Assembly (NCBI GenBank): GCA_963753685.1
Contig: CAVWDE010000011.1
Span: forward strand, 1 to 64,000
DNA length: 64,000 nucleotides
Source of the DNA: DATAOG01 sp963753685
GTDB lineage: Bacteria > Pseudomonadota > Alphaproteobacteria > Geminicoccales > Geminicoccaceae
Reading direction: 5' to 3'
Shown in pieces: positions 9,811 to 18,055 of the stretch (its first letter is position 1; each line of letters opens with the position of its first letter). The notes beneath the pieces were generated by a model. It saw only the letters and a program-made list of their open reading frames with translations, made no database searches and was not told the origin of the DNA. The position numbers and the translations under genes were made by a program.

Positions 9811-9903
9811 TGGCGGAGGGGATGGGATTCGAACCCACGATACGGCTTATCACCGTATAACGGTTTAGCAAACCGCCGCCTTCAGCCGCTCGGCCACCCC
9901 TCC
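9811..9903 (-). tRNA. tRNA-Ser(GCU)
   Basis: On the minus strand a 90-base class II tRNA begins GGAGGGG and ends CCCCTCC, followed by discriminator G and an encoded CCA (9811-9813). The acceptor arms pair fully. The anticodon loop reads TTGCTAA, giving anticodon GCT (GCU in RNA) for AGC/AGU serine codons. A long variable arm with a pairing ACGG/CCGT core and the T arm GGGTTCGAATCCC are present. The long variable arm and the loop agree with serine identity. Confidence 0.96.
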
Positions 9904-9999
9904 GCGGCGCGCTTCCTTCTACTCAGGCGAGAGAGCGGCTGTCAATCCGGCCCGCCCGGATCCGAGCGCCCCGCTCATATGGGGCGACAGCCGCCGAAC

Positions 10000-10488
10000 T
10001 CAATCGGTCGACAGGTCCTTGACCACCGCCCCGCCAGTCAGCAGGCTGAGCTCCAGAACCGTGGTCGGGAAGACGCAGAACGGGTGGCCGGCCGCCGCAT
10101 AGACGGTCTCGAACCGGCCGAGGCTGGCATCGATGGCGGTCGGCAACGGGTGGGGATGGCCGAGCGGCGCCACCCCGCCGATTGCGAACCCGGTGACATC
10201 GCGCACCCGCTCGGCATCGGCCCGCAGCACCAGCCCGCGGCGGCCGAGCGCTCCGGGCAGGGCCTTGATGGCGCAGCGCCGATCACCTGCGACCAGCGCC
10301 ATGACCGGGGCGCCGTCGATCGTGAACACCAGCGACTTGACGATCGCGCCGAGCGCCACTCCGAGCGCGTCGGCGGCATCCCTGGCGCTGCGCGCGGTCG
10401 CCTCGAGTTCGATGATCTCCGCCCGCGAGCCTTTCTCGGCAAGGGCCGTCTGGACCCGGCGGACCGCGGGATGCACGAGTTGGTTCAC
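10000..10488 (-). CDS. YbaK/EbsC-type aminoacyl-tRNA deacylase
   Basis: The 162-residue protein belongs to the YbaK/ProX editing-domain family, which hydrolyses mischarged aminoacyl-tRNA in the cytoplasm. Visible family blocks are the AADALGV segment, the lysine-containing GAIVKSLVF (the conserved lysine of the active site), the VAGDRR strand and the glycine-rich GFAIGGVAPLGH loop. Length is normal for a free-standing editing domain. The ATG overlaps the stop of the GST gene (ATGA), so the two are translationally coupled. Which mischarged tRNA is cleared (Cys-tRNA-Pro, Ala-tRNA-Pro or other) cannot be told. Confidence 0.88.
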   Translation of the reverse strand: MNQLVHPAVRRVQTALAEKGSRAEIIELEATARSARDAADALGVALGAIVKSLVFTIDGAPVMALVAGDRRCAIKALPGALGRRGLVLRADAERVRDVTGFAIGGVAPLGHPHPLPTAIDASLGRFETVYAAAGHPFCVFPTTVLELSLLTGGAVVKDLSTD

Positions 10489-11129
10489 GCGACGGGGATC
10501 TCGTTGCCCGCTCTGGGCACGTCGTAGCCGCGCTGCACCGCCGGCCGCGCCGCGATCGCCGTATACCAGCGCTTCACGTTCGGAAAATCGTTCAGACCGT
10601 GGTCGAGCCCGTGCCAGTCGAAGCGCGACACCCAGGGCCAGGTCGCGACGTCGGCGATCGAGTAGGCGTCGCCGGCAAGATAGGCGACCTCGCCGAGCCT
10701 CCGGTCCATGACCCCGTAGAGCCGCTTGGTCTCAGAGACGTAGCGCTCGATCGCGTACGGAATCTTCTCCTTGGCGAAGCGGTTGAAGTGGTGCGTCTGG
10801 CCGAAGAACGGACCGACCCCGCCCATCTGGAACATCAGCCACTGCATGACGTCCATCCGCCTCAGGTAGTCATCCATCGCGGGCAGCAGCTGGCCGGTCT
10901 TGTCGGCCAGATAGATCAGGATCGCGCCCGACTCGAACATCTTGTAGCCATTGTCGCGGTCGACGATGCCCGGGATCTTGTTGTTCGGGCTGACGGCCAG
11001 GAACTCGGGCTTGAACTGATCGCCCTGACCGATGTTGATCGGATGAACCTCGTAAGGCAGCCCGACCTCTTCCAGCATGATCGAGATCTTGCGCCCGTTC
11101 GGCGTGCTCCAGGTGTAGAGATCGATCAC
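10485..11129 (-). CDS. Glutathione S-transferase, YfcG/YghU-like
   Basis: A soluble thiol-transfer protein of about 214 residues. The N-terminal thioredoxin-like part starts IDLYTWSTPNGRKISIMLEE, and the SPNNKIPGI and ESGAILIYLADK blocks provide the cis-proline and glutathione-binding ESGAI motif. The helical C-terminal domain includes SIADVATWPWV. The GTG at 11129, preceded by a G-rich ribosome site, places the start directly before the first strand; an upstream ATG at 11168 adds 13 unconserved residues. In this subfamily disulfide-bond oxidoreductase activity with glutathione is known for YfcG and YghU; here it is inferred. It is followed by the overlapping deacylase gene. Confidence 0.88.
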   Translation of the reverse strand: MIDLYTWSTPNGRKISIMLEEVGLPYEVHPINIGQGDQFKPEFLAVSPNNKIPGIVDRDNGYKMFESGAILIYLADKTGQLLPAMDDYLRRMDVMQWLMFQMGGVGPFFGQTHHFNRFAKEKIPYAIERYVSETKRLYGVMDRRLGEVAYLAGDAYSIADVATWPWVSRFDWHGLDHGLNDFPNVKRWYTAIAARPAVQRGYDVPRAGNEIPVA

Positions 11130-11389
11130 GGTGCCCTCGCCCTTGCCCGGTGGATGAGCCGCCAGCATAGCATGCGGCCGTGGGCTTGAGTCACGACGGT
11201 TCTCGTGATGAGCTTGCGCTCAGCCCGAATTCAACGAGGCTCGACGGAGCAGGCTCTGATGGCGCCGCGTGGCGATGAGGAGCGCATGCGGCGGCTCAAC
11301 GGACGGGCGATACCCAACCAAAAGCAGCTCTCCAGCGGCGAGCACGACGTGCCGTTCAAGACAACCGCCGCGCGGCTGCGGGCGTTGGC

Positions 11390-11788
11390 CTACGGACGGC
11401 CCCATACGCCGGCAGAGGACCTGCTGCATGAGTTCTCGCGAGCAGCGCTCAGCGGCTTCGTCGAGGGCGGGCTAAAGTCGACCTGGTCCGTGGGGTCAGA
11501 CGTCCGGCGCGCGCTTGGTAGGGCTCCCGTCAGTCGGCCTGCCGCGGGTCTTCCCGGCTCGGTCGCGCCCAGGCTCATGATGGCAACGCCCATGGCGGCG
11601 CTGGCGAAGGTCAGGCCGAAGAAGGCGAGCAGCATGAGGAGCGGCACCGGGGCGAGGTCGGAGGCCAGGACCAGGGTGCCGACGCCGCCGACGTCGGCGA
11701 TCGTCAGGACACCCACGGTCAGCCAGCCGGCGAGCGTGCCGGCCACGGCGTGGCGGATCAGGTAGGAGACCAGGGGATTGCCGATCAT
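11390..11788 (-). CDS. Small membrane protein, unknown
   Basis: Starting at MIGNPLVSYLIRH, the protein has two strong hydrophobic segments: about 8-37 (AGTLAGWLTVGVLTIADVGG) and about 45-70 (PLLMLLAFFGLTFASAAMG). The remaining 60 or so residues are polar and low-complexity, which is odd. Similar alphaproteobacterial proteins of this type are usually around 80 residues, so the original stop may have been lost by a frameshift and the tail may not be native. It lies 18 bases downstream of the methyltransferase in the same direction. No function can be named. Confidence 0.55.
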   Translation of the reverse strand: MIGNPLVSYLIRHAVAGTLAGWLTVGVLTIADVGGVGTLVLASDLAPVPLLMLLAFFGLTFASAAMGVAIMSLGATEPGRPAAGRLTGALPSARRTSDPTDQVDFSPPSTKPLSAARENSCSRSSAGVWGRP

Positions 11789-11806
11789 CGCCGGCACCTT
11801 CCAGGA

Positions 11807-12376
11807 TCAACCGGCGGATCGAGCGCCGGCCACCGGCGGATCAACGCCGAGCGCGACGGGTCGTTCCGCGTGTACGGCGCAGATCCGCTGCCGGACCATG
11901 GGCCGGGGCCGCTCCTGGTAGCCGTGCTCGTAGGCGACGATCTGCAGGCGGCCTTGGACCACCTCGATCAGCTCGCCAGGGCGCAGCAGGAAGTCCGGGT
12001 TGCCCGGCCGGCCGTAAGCTTCGTTGCCGGCGGCGAAGGTCTCGTACAGGAGCACGCCGTCGTCAGCCACGGCTTCGACGATGTCGGGGAAGAGCGACCG
12101 CCAGAGGTAGTTGGCGACCACGACCGCGCCGAACCGTCGGCCTGGAAGCGGCCAGGCCGAGCCGTCCTCGAGGTCAGCCGGCACGACTTCCAGGTCGGGC
12201 TCGCCCCGCAGGCTCGCGAGCCCCGAGACGTCGATGTCGACCGCGGTCACGGGATGGCCGCGCTCGAGGAACAGGCGCGTGTGGCGACCCTGGCCGCAGG
12301 CGAGATCGAGGACCGGCGCCCCAGCTGGCACCAGCGGCGCGAAGCGGACGATCCAGGCCGATGGCGAGGCTGGCAC
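11807..12376 (-). CDS. Class I SAM-dependent methyltransferase
   Basis: The protein of about 189 residues has the Rossmann methyltransferase motif I VLDLACGQGRHTRLFLERG near 23-41, the acidic end of strand 2 (VTAVDID) and the VVVANYLWRSLFPDI motif IV/post-IV region. A GTG at 12376 is the most sensible start, 14 bases beyond the stop of the upstream SDR gene; the same open frame extends further upstream but only as a shadow of the SDR. The family (TehB/UbiE-like small methyltransferases) is broad and no substrate can be given. It appears to be the fourth gene of the SDR, HAD, SDR, MTase run. Confidence 0.82.
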   Translation of the reverse strand: MPASPSAWIVRFAPLVPAGAPVLDLACGQGRHTRLFLERGHPVTAVDIDVSGLASLRGEPDLEVVPADLEDGSAWPLPGRRFGAVVVANYLWRSLFPDIVEAVADDGVLLYETFAAGNEAYGRPGNPDFLLRPGELIEVVQGRLQIVAYEHGYQERPRPMVRQRICAVHAERPVALGVDPPVAGARSAG

Positions 12377-12390
12377 CGGGTGCGTCCAGG

Positions 12391-13170
12391 TCAGGGGCGG
12401 TCGACGGTGCTCTGGCCGATGCCGGTCAACAGCCGGCCGCCGTCGACCACCCAGGCGGCGCCGGTGACGAAGGCGGCATCGTCCGAGGCGAGATAGGCGA
12501 CGACCTTGGCGGTATCCTCGGGCAGACCGATGCGGCCGGCCGGCAATTCGTTCGCCCAGCGCGCGCGCTCGCGGTCGGGGGTGTTGGTCCGCTCGAGGAC
12601 CATACGGGTCGCGGTCGGGCCGGGGCAGACCGCGTTGACCCGGATCTTGTCCCTTGCGAAATCGAGCGCCATGCACTGGGTCAGGAGCAGGATCCCGGCC
12701 TTCGAGGCGGCATAGACGGAGTAGCCGCGGCCGCCCGCCTTGCCGGCGACCGAAGCGGTGTTGACGATCGCCCCGCCGCCGCTGCGCCGCATCGCCGGCA
12801 CGGCGTGCTTGGAGATGAGAAAGACGCTTTTCAGGTTGATGTCGATGCACCGGTCCCAGTCCGCCTCCGAGAGCGTCGTGACGTCGCCGATGACCAGCAC
12901 GCCGGCGTTGTTGTGCAGAACATCCAGCCGGCCATAGCGGCGCACCGTCTCGGCGACCAGAGTCTCCGCATCGCCGGCGTCGGCCGCGTTGGTCCTGACG
13001 AAGGTCGCTTCCTGCCCCTGCTTCCGCAGTTCCTGCGCCAGCGCCTCGCCGGCCGGGTCGACATCGGCGATCACGACCTTCGCCCCCTCGACGGCGAACA
13101 GCCTGGCGGCGGCTGCACCGATGCCCGCCGCACCGCCGGTCACGATCGCGGTCTTGCCTGCGAACCTCAC
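12391..13170 (-). CDS. SDR-family NAD(P)-dependent oxidoreductase
   Basis: A classical short-chain dehydrogenase of 259 residues. The nucleotide-binding motif TGGAAGIGAAAA lies near 11-22, the Asp of VVIADVD suggests NAD preference, NNAG is in HNNAGVL, and the catalytic set is Ser in NTASVAG, then YAASK. The C-terminus (VTGAAWVVDGG) is typical of the cyclic alcohol and beta-ketoacyl reductase-like subgroup. The gene follows the 3-hydroxyacyl-CoA dehydrogenase-like gene by 12 bases and precedes the methyltransferase, so it is most likely part of one catabolic operon. The substrate is unknown. Confidence 0.92.
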   Translation of the reverse strand: MRFAGKTAIVTGGAAGIGAAAARLFAVEGAKVVIADVDPAGEALAQELRKQGQEATFVRTNAADAGDAETLVAETVRRYGRLDVLHNNAGVLVIGDVTTLSEADWDRCIDINLKSVFLISKHAVPAMRRSGGGAIVNTASVAGKAGGRGYSVYAASKAGILLLTQCMALDFARDKIRVNAVCPGPTATRMVLERTNTPDRERARWANELPAGRIGLPEDTAKVVAYLASDDAAFVTGAAWVVDGGRLLTGIGQSTVDRP

Positions 13171-13182
13171 GCTGCTCTCCCT

Positions 13183-14160
13183 TCAAGGGCCCTCGGCAAG
13201 CTGCCGGCGGGTGGTCTGCAGGGTCTCGAGCAGAGCGAGCAGCAGCGCGTCGCGCTCGGCCTCGAGACGCTCGATCGAAGGCGGATGGCTCGCCTCATGG
13301 GCAGCGACCAGGCGCTCGATCGCCGCGGGCGTAATGTCCAGACGGTCGAGATCGTCCATCCAGCGCTGCAGACCGGGACCGATGTGCTCGAGCAGATGGC
13401 GCAGGCCGCCCTTGCCGCCGGCCAGGTGATGGGTCGCGTGCGGGCCCATGATCGCCCAGCGCAGCCCCGGCCCGTAGGCGATCCCGCGATCGACGTCCTG
13501 GAGATCGGCGACCCCGGCCAGAACGAGGTTGATCGCCTCGCGATAGAGGGCCGCCTGCATGCGGTTCACCACATGGCCCGGGACCTCGCGCTTGAGCCGG
13601 ATCGTGACCTTGCCGACGTTCTGGTAGAAGGCCTCGGCGCGGTCGATCGCAGCCGGATCGGTCGCACGGCCGGCGACCAGCTCGACCAGCGGAATCAGGT
13701 GCGGCGGGTTGAACGGATGGGCCACGATGTAACGTTCCGGACCTGCCCGGCCCGCCTGTAGCTCGCTCGGCATCAGTCCCGAGGTCGAGGAGGCGACCAC
13801 CGCGTCGGCGCCAAGGCCCGGCTCCATGGCCTCATACAGCGTGCGCTTGGCCGCGAGGTTCTCGGGGCCGTTCTCCTGCACCCAGCCGGCACCCTCGACC
13901 GCCGCTGCCGGACTCCGGTGGAAGGACGGCGCGCCTCGCGCGCCTGCGCGCACCAGACCGAGGCGCTCGAGCGTCGGCCAGGCCCGCTCAAGGAAGGCGT
14001 GCACTCTGGCCTCGGTGCCGGTAGCCGGATCGTAGATCGCGACCTCGAGGCCGCCGGCCAGGAACAGCGCGGTCCAACTCGCGCCAATCGTGCCGGCGCC
14101 GAGCACGGCGACCCGCCGGACCGCGATGGTCTCGGCCACGTCGGCGGCGGCAGGACTCAC
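13183..14160 (-). CDS. 3-hydroxyacyl-CoA dehydrogenase-like NAD-dependent enzyme
   Basis: The protein of about 325 residues has the N-terminal dinucleotide motif VAVLGAGTIGASWTALF and an acidic residue ending strand 2 (IYDPATG). The catalytic region includes SSTSGLMPSEL, HPFNPPHLIPLVELV and VPGHVVNRMQAALYREA, all typical of the HAD family that also contains carnitine 3-dehydrogenase and L-gulonate 3-dehydrogenase. A GTG at 14160 overlaps the SDR stop (GTGA) and is preferred; a second GTG at 14139 would also keep the whole fold. The stand-alone size fits the carnitine/gulonate group better than fatty-acid beta-oxidation multienzymes. The substrate is not settled. Confidence 0.88.
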   Translation of the reverse strand: MSPAAADVAETIAVRRVAVLGAGTIGASWTALFLAGGLEVAIYDPATGTEARVHAFLERAWPTLERLGLVRAGARGAPSFHRSPAAAVEGAGWVQENGPENLAAKRTLYEAMEPGLGADAVVASSTSGLMPSELQAGRAGPERYIVAHPFNPPHLIPLVELVAGRATDPAAIDRAEAFYQNVGKVTIRLKREVPGHVVNRMQAALYREAINLVLAGVADLQDVDRGIAYGPGLRWAIMGPHATHHLAGGKGGLRHLLEHIGPGLQRWMDDLDRLDITPAAIERLVAAHEASHPPSIERLEAERDALLLALLETLQTTRRQLAEGP

Positions 14161-14933
14161 CGCAGGTACTCGGCGTTGCCGTCGACCCCGATCACCTGGC
14201 CCGAGACCAGCCGGCCGGCATCGGAGCAGAGGTAGAGGATCATGTTGGCGATGTCCTGCGGGCTGATCATGCGCCGCATCGAGGCGGTCTCGGTATACTC
14301 CTGGTACATCGCCTCGAACGCGACGCCACGCGCGCTGGCCTTGGCGGCGATCACGCGGTTGATGCGATCGCCCTCGACCGCGCCCGGACAGATCGCGTTG
14401 ACCCGGATCTGATCCGGTCCGCACTCGATCGCGAGCGCCTTGGTGAGCCCGACCACCGCCCATTTGGAGGCGCAATAGGGGGTCCGGAGCGCAAAGCCGA
14501 AGCGGCCGGCGGCCGAAGACAGATTGACGATCGAGCCGCCACCCGCGGCCTTGATCATCGGCACGGCGCGCCGCGCGCACAGGTACTGGCCGGTGAGGTT
14601 GACCTCGAGGCAGCGCCGCCAGTCCTCGGGTTCGATCGCCTCGATCGGTCCGGTCGGCCCGGCGATGCCGGCGTTGTTGATCAGGATGTCGAGGCCGCCG
14701 AGCTGCTGCTTTGCGAGCGCGAACAGGCGATCGACGTCCGCTTCCAGGGCGACATCGGCCTTGATTGCGGGCACCTCCGCGAGCTCGCCCCGCAGCTTGT
14801 CGAGCGCCGCCTGATCGACGTCGCAGGTCACGAGCCGCGCGCCGGCCTCGAAGAAGGTCTGGAGCGTGACCCGCCCGATCCCGGCCGCGCCCGCGGTCAG
14901 GACCACACGCTTACCGTCCAGCCGCAGATCCAT
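14157..14933 (-). CDS. SDR-family oxidoreductase
   Basis: The 258-residue short-chain dehydrogenase has TAGAAGIGRVTL as cofactor motif (the first glycine of TGxxxGIG is an alanine, which is tolerated in this subgroup). It also has a DVD acidic end of strand 2 favouring NAD, NNAG in INNAGIAG, Ser in NLSSAAGR and YCASK as the catalytic pair. It is first in the run and its stop overlaps the next start. The MISPQDIANMILYL block resembles 2-keto-3-deoxy-sugar and hydroxy-acid dehydrogenases of rhizobia, but this is a weak hint. Together with the following three genes it suggests stepwise oxidation of a hydroxy acid or polyol. Confidence 0.9.
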   Translation of the reverse strand: MDLRLDGKRVVLTAGAAGIGRVTLQTFFEAGARLVTCDVDQAALDKLRGELAEVPAIKADVALEADVDRLFALAKQQLGGLDILINNAGIAGPTGPIEAIEPEDWRRCLEVNLTGQYLCARRAVPMIKAAGGGSIVNLSSAAGRFGFALRTPYCASKWAVVGLTKALAIECGPDQIRVNAICPGAVEGDRINRVIAAKASARGVAFEAMYQEYTETASMRRMISPQDIANMILYLCSDAGRLVSGQVIGVDGNAEYLR

Positions 14934-14997
14934 GATCCGCCCCCCGTTTGCGATCCGCCTCCCCGGCCATCATGAGAGGCAGGCATGCGCTGTCAAT

Positions 14998-15034
14998 GGT
15001 CTGCCCCCAGGGTCTGCCCCCAGGGTTTGCCCCA
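14998..15034. repeat. Three imperfect 12-13 bp tandem units
   Basis: The unit GGTCTGCCCCCAG recurs almost exactly twice and a third time with one or two changes, in the gap between the divergent SDR and DUF1989 genes. It could be a regulatory iteron or simple slippage. Confidence 0.6.
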
Positions 15035-15110
15035 TGCCGACCCGGCGGCGATTGCGGCGCGAGGCGCAGCCCCCTACACCTACTGCAGGCCCCAGGCCCG
15101 GAGAGGCGCG

Positions 15111-15713
15111 ATGACAACCGATCTGGAAACCCTGCCCGCGCGTCGCGGCAAGGCGGTGCGCTTGTCGAAGGGACAGGCGCTCAAGGTGATCAACAGCCAC
15201 GGCCAGCAGGTGGTCGACACCTGGGCGTTCAACGCCGAGGACCTTAGCGAATTCATGTCGATGGAGCATCTGCGCCAGGTGCTCAACCGGATCATGCCGC
15301 GGGTCGGCGATCCGCTCGCGACCAATCACCGCCGGCCGATCCTGACCCTCATCGAGGATACCTCACCCGGCATTCACGACACGCTGCTCGCGGCCTGCGA
15401 CATCTGGCGCTACCGCAACCTCGGCTGCGCCGGCCATCACGACAACTGTCGGGACAACCTGTTCGCCGGCATGGCCGAGCTCGGCCTGACGCCGCCCGAA
15501 TGCCCGAGCCCCTTGAACCTCTGGATGAACACGCCGGTGGTCGATGGCCTCGGCATCGACTGGCGGCCACCGGTCAGCCGGCCCGGCGACTATGTGGTCC
15601 TGCGCGCCGACCTCGACTGCATCGTCGCAATGTCCGCTTGCCCCCAGGACCTGGTGCCGATCAACGGCGCGGGCCTGAGCCCGACCGAGGCGCACTTCCA
15701 GGTGATCGGCTGA
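15111..15713 (+). CDS. DUF1989 (urea carboxylase-associated) family protein
   Basis: The 200-residue protein is of the DUF1989 family, often annotated as urea carboxylase- or aminomethyltransferase-associated. Visible signatures are VINSHGQQVVDTWAFN near the N-terminus, a central CAGHHDNCRDN cysteine/histidine block likely to bind metal, PLNLWMNTPV, and the C-terminal SACPQDLVPINGA. The ATG at 15111 is preceded by GGAGAGGCGCG as ribosome site. It is divergent from the dehydrogenase operon. In other bacteria the family neighbours urea or amino-acid catabolic genes; here no urea carboxylase is within the window. The reaction is unknown. Confidence 0.87.
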   Translation: MTTDLETLPARRGKAVRLSKGQALKVINSHGQQVVDTWAFNAEDLSEFMSMEHLRQVLNRIMPRVGDPLATNHRRPILTLIEDTSPGIHDTLLAACDIWRYRNLGCAGHHDNCRDNLFAGMAELGLTPPECPSPLNLWMNTPVVDGLGIDWRPPVSRPGDYVVLRADLDCIVAMSACPQDLVPINGAGLSPTEAHFQVIG

Positions 15714-15775
15714 CCCGAATCCCGTGATCGGCAGATCCGGTCCGGGGGCTCACCCGCCCTCGTCCCCGGCTGTCT

Positions 15776-16822
15776 TCAGGCGCTGTTTTTGTACGGCCAC
15801 ACTGGCTTCGCATTTCGCGCCGGCTCGCCGCCCGCGGCCATCAGCGGGTGGTCCTCGACCGCGACCTCGGAAGCCTGGCCGTCGATCGCGAAGGGGCTTA
15901 CGCGAGGGAGCTTTTGGTTCGGGGGAACAGAGCTCGAAACCCGGATCATGTCAATCAGGGCGCGGAGCGCAGCCGGAACCTGCCGGTGGCCCGAATAATA
16001 GAGGAACATGCCCTCGTGGCATGGTGACCAGTCTTCGAGCACGCGGACCAACTGGCCGGATCGGAGGAACGGCTCGGCCAGGGCCTCGAGCGTATAGGCG
16101 ATGCCAACCCCGTCGACCGCCGCCCGCATGTAGATCCATGGGTCGTTGACCATCAGCCGGCCCGGGACCGAGATCCGCAGCGATCGGCCATCGCGTTTGA
16201 AGGCCCACTCGAAGACCGATCCGTCGGCACCCCGCCGGAACTGAATGCAATCGTGATGGGCGAGATCGTCGGGCGTGTCGGGTGGCGGGCGGCGCCTGAA
16301 GTATCCGGGGGCGCCGACCACGGCAACCTTGGTCGGCGCCATGACCCGCACCGCGATCATGTCCGCAGCGACCCGATCCCGCGGCCCGATGCCGGCATCA
16401 AATCCGCGCGCCACGATATCCGGCGACGCGTCGTCGAGAACCAACTCGAGGTGCACATCCGGGTAGGTGCAAAGGAACCGGGCCCAGACCGGCGCGATAA
16501 CGGCCGCCGCCCAGAGGTAGGTGGTATAGATCCGCAGCCGGCCGAAGGGACGGGCGCGCTCGTCATTCAGGTCGTCCAGGGCGCCGGCGATCTCATCGAT
16601 CGCCGGGCGCAGCCGCTCGAGGAGGCGGCGGCCGGCGTCAGTCGGTGCGACGCTGCGCGTCGTGCGGTTCAGCAGCCGGACGCCCAGCCGTTCTTCCAGC
16701 TGCCGGAGCGTGTGGCTGAGCGCCGACGGCGTGACGCCGAGATGCGCGGCAGCTGCTCGGAAGCTGAGGCTGTCGGCAACGGCGATGAACGCGGTCAGAT
16801 CCGCAAGCTCACCTCGACGCAT
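15776..16822 (-). CDS. LysR-family transcriptional regulator
   Basis: The 348-residue regulator starts at MRRGELADLTAF. Its winged helix-turn-helix (about 1-62) has the usual SFRAAAAHLGVTPSALSHTLRQLEE and RLLNRTTRSVAPTDAG blocks, followed by the two-lobed periplasmic-binding-like effector domain (about 90-300). The start at 16822 has a good GGAGAG site upstream; an in-frame ATG at 16993 would add 57 unconserved residues. The C-terminal tail after 300 is longer than usual. It is convergent with the DUF1989 gene and has no obvious divergent target except the lipoprotein gene at 17137. Confidence 0.92.
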   Translation of the reverse strand: MRRGELADLTAFIAVADSLSFRAAAAHLGVTPSALSHTLRQLEERLGVRLLNRTTRSVAPTDAGRRLLERLRPAIDEIAGALDDLNDERARPFGRLRIYTTYLWAAAVIAPVWARFLCTYPDVHLELVLDDASPDIVARGFDAGIGPRDRVAADMIAVRVMAPTKVAVVGAPGYFRRRPPPDTPDDLAHHDCIQFRRGADGSVFEWAFKRDGRSLRISVPGRLMVNDPWIYMRAAVDGVGIAYTLEALAEPFLRSGQLVRVLEDWSPCHEGMFLYYSGHRQVPAALRALIDMIRVSSSVPPNQKLPRVSPFAIDGQASEVAVEDHPLMAAGGEPARNAKPVWPYKNSA

Positions 16823-17136
16823 CGCTGAACTCTCCGCAAGCCCCGACCCAGGACAAATGGGATTGCTCATCGAGCTGGTCGAGGGCATCTGCAGCGAACA
16901 CAGCCCCGACTGTCGAAGGGCGACGGCCCGATCAGCGGCCCTGAGCCCTACCGGCAGGCGCGGATTATCGCGACGTGCGTCGATGTGCACCACCTAGTCT
17001 AAAGGAATACCGGCGCGCCCAATTGCTGAATTTTCCTCAATGCCCTGTCAACCATCGCCGGGATTTTCAATGCCGCAGCCAGACCACATCCTCATTGGGT
17101 CAAGAAACACCGTCAGGTTGTAGAGGGGAGACTACC
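16823..17136. other. Divergent intergenic region
   Basis: About 310 bases between the LysR start and the lipoprotein start. It must carry both promoters. Part of it is AT-richer (around 17020-17075) than the surrounding genes. No clear LysR inverted repeat (T-N11-A) could be singled out by eye. Confidence 0.4.
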
Positions 17137-17457
17137 ATGTCAGTGCGATTTGCCTTACCCGTGATCGCTGTTGCGTTGGCGTTGGGGGCAGTCGGCGGTT
17201 GCTCTTCGAACGGTCGAGATCAGATGGCCGCGCAAGAGTCTTCGGCGACTAAGGTACGCCCAGCTCAGATGACTGAGATGAGCCAGTGCGACCAGCGTGT
17301 GCAAGAGGTGGAGGCGAGGTTGCCCACCGCGAAGGCCGACAAAATGCCTTCGGCGCAGGCAGATGTCCGCAAAGCCCAGGGACTCTGTGATTCTGGCGAC
17401 TCGGCGCAGGCCATCTCCATACTGGACAATGTCCAGAGCTACATGGACCACGAATAA
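17137..17457 (+). CDS. Small lipoprotein, unknown
   Basis: The 106-residue protein has a lipoprotein signal peptide with lipobox VGGC near residue 22, followed by a charged, helical mature part with two further cysteines (SQCDQR and GLCDSGD). The start at 17137 has an excellent ribosome site (AGGGGAG, 6-7 bases before the ATG). The pattern of a short helical repeat around AKADKMPSAQADVRKAQGLC is seen in small outer-membrane lipoproteins of unknown role. It is monocistronic. Confidence 0.82.
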   Translation: MSVRFALPVIAVALALGAVGGCSSNGRDQMAAQESSATKVRPAQMTEMSQCDQRVQEVEARLPTAKADKMPSAQADVRKAQGLCDSGDSAQAISILDNVQSYMDHE

Positions 17458-17591
17458 CAGATTCAGAACCGACCCGTCACCCCGAAGACCCGACCTTGCG
17501 ATCGGTTAGTCGGCGCTCTGCCTGCGCTCTGGGAAAGGGCGGAAGCGTGGGGGCTTGGGCCAGCACAGCAGCGGCGCGCGGGGTTTCGCCC

Positions 17592-18011
17592 GTGAGGGCC
17601 GTGAACTGGCCCGGCTCCGGCGCGATCACGGCGTTGCGGCGGCTGGGGCGGGCACTCAATGACTGGCGGCAGCGTCGGGCCAACCGGCGGCGCGCCCAGG
17701 TCGCCGGCTTCATGGCCCTGAGCGATCGGACGCTGGCGGACATCGGTTTGCGCCGCGCTGACGTCCATGCGGCCATGATCGGGGTCGCACCGCTTGGCCG
17801 GCGCGCGACGATGCAGGCACCAGCGGCGGCAATCTGCCAGCTGTCGGGGGTCAGGCCGACGCTCGTCGCCCAGGATCTCAGCAACGCCGCCTCGGCGCCG
17901 GTCACGCTCCGACGTAGGGACGCCTGCCGGTGCGCGGGCGCAGGGGCGGCGATGGCCAAACGGCAACCGGGCCACGACGTTGCACCACGGCCGACCGTGA
18001 TCTCCTGGTGA
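17592..18011 (+). CDS. DUF1127 domain protein with unusual C-terminal tail
   Basis: Residues about 14-62 from the GTG at 17592 match DUF1127 (YjiS-like): an arginine-rich helix LGRALNDWRQRRANRRRAQVAGF followed by LSDRTLADIGLRRADV, the classic core. DUF1127 proteins are small RNA- and phosphate/carbon-related regulators in alphaproteobacteria, mostly 45-90 residues long. Here the frame continues for about 75 more residues of low-conservation sequence to 18011, so the tail may be a frameshift artefact. Upstream in-frame codons extend to 17496 but lack similarity. Confidence 0.6.
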   Translation: MRAVNWPGSGAITALRRLGRALNDWRQRRANRRRAQVAGFMALSDRTLADIGLRRADVHAAMIGVAPLGRRATMQAPAAAICQLSGVRPTLVAQDLSNAASAPVTLRRRDACRCAGAGAAMAKRQPGHDVAPRPTVISW

Positions 18012-18055
18012 AGCTCGGTAGGGCCGGTGCGGGAGCGTGGCGGTAGCGCCATGGC

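Noticed and set aside
9638..9868. Plus-strand frame ending GGGDGIRTHDTAYHR
   Set aside because: It is the well-known false translation antisense to a tRNA-Ser gene (DGIRTHD pattern); the tRNA at 9811-9903 explains it.
11205..11765. Plus-strand frame of 186 codons with a plausible helical stretch (PHTPAEDLLHEFSRAAL)
   Set aside because: It overlaps the small membrane protein on the other strand, has no clear ribosome site, and most of it is Arg/Pro/Ala shadow sequence. A short real gene at 11280-11480 cannot be fully excluded.
14998..15034. Short tandem repeats as a CRISPR array
   Set aside because: Units are 12-13 bases, directly abutting, without spacers, and no cas gene is present anywhere in the window.
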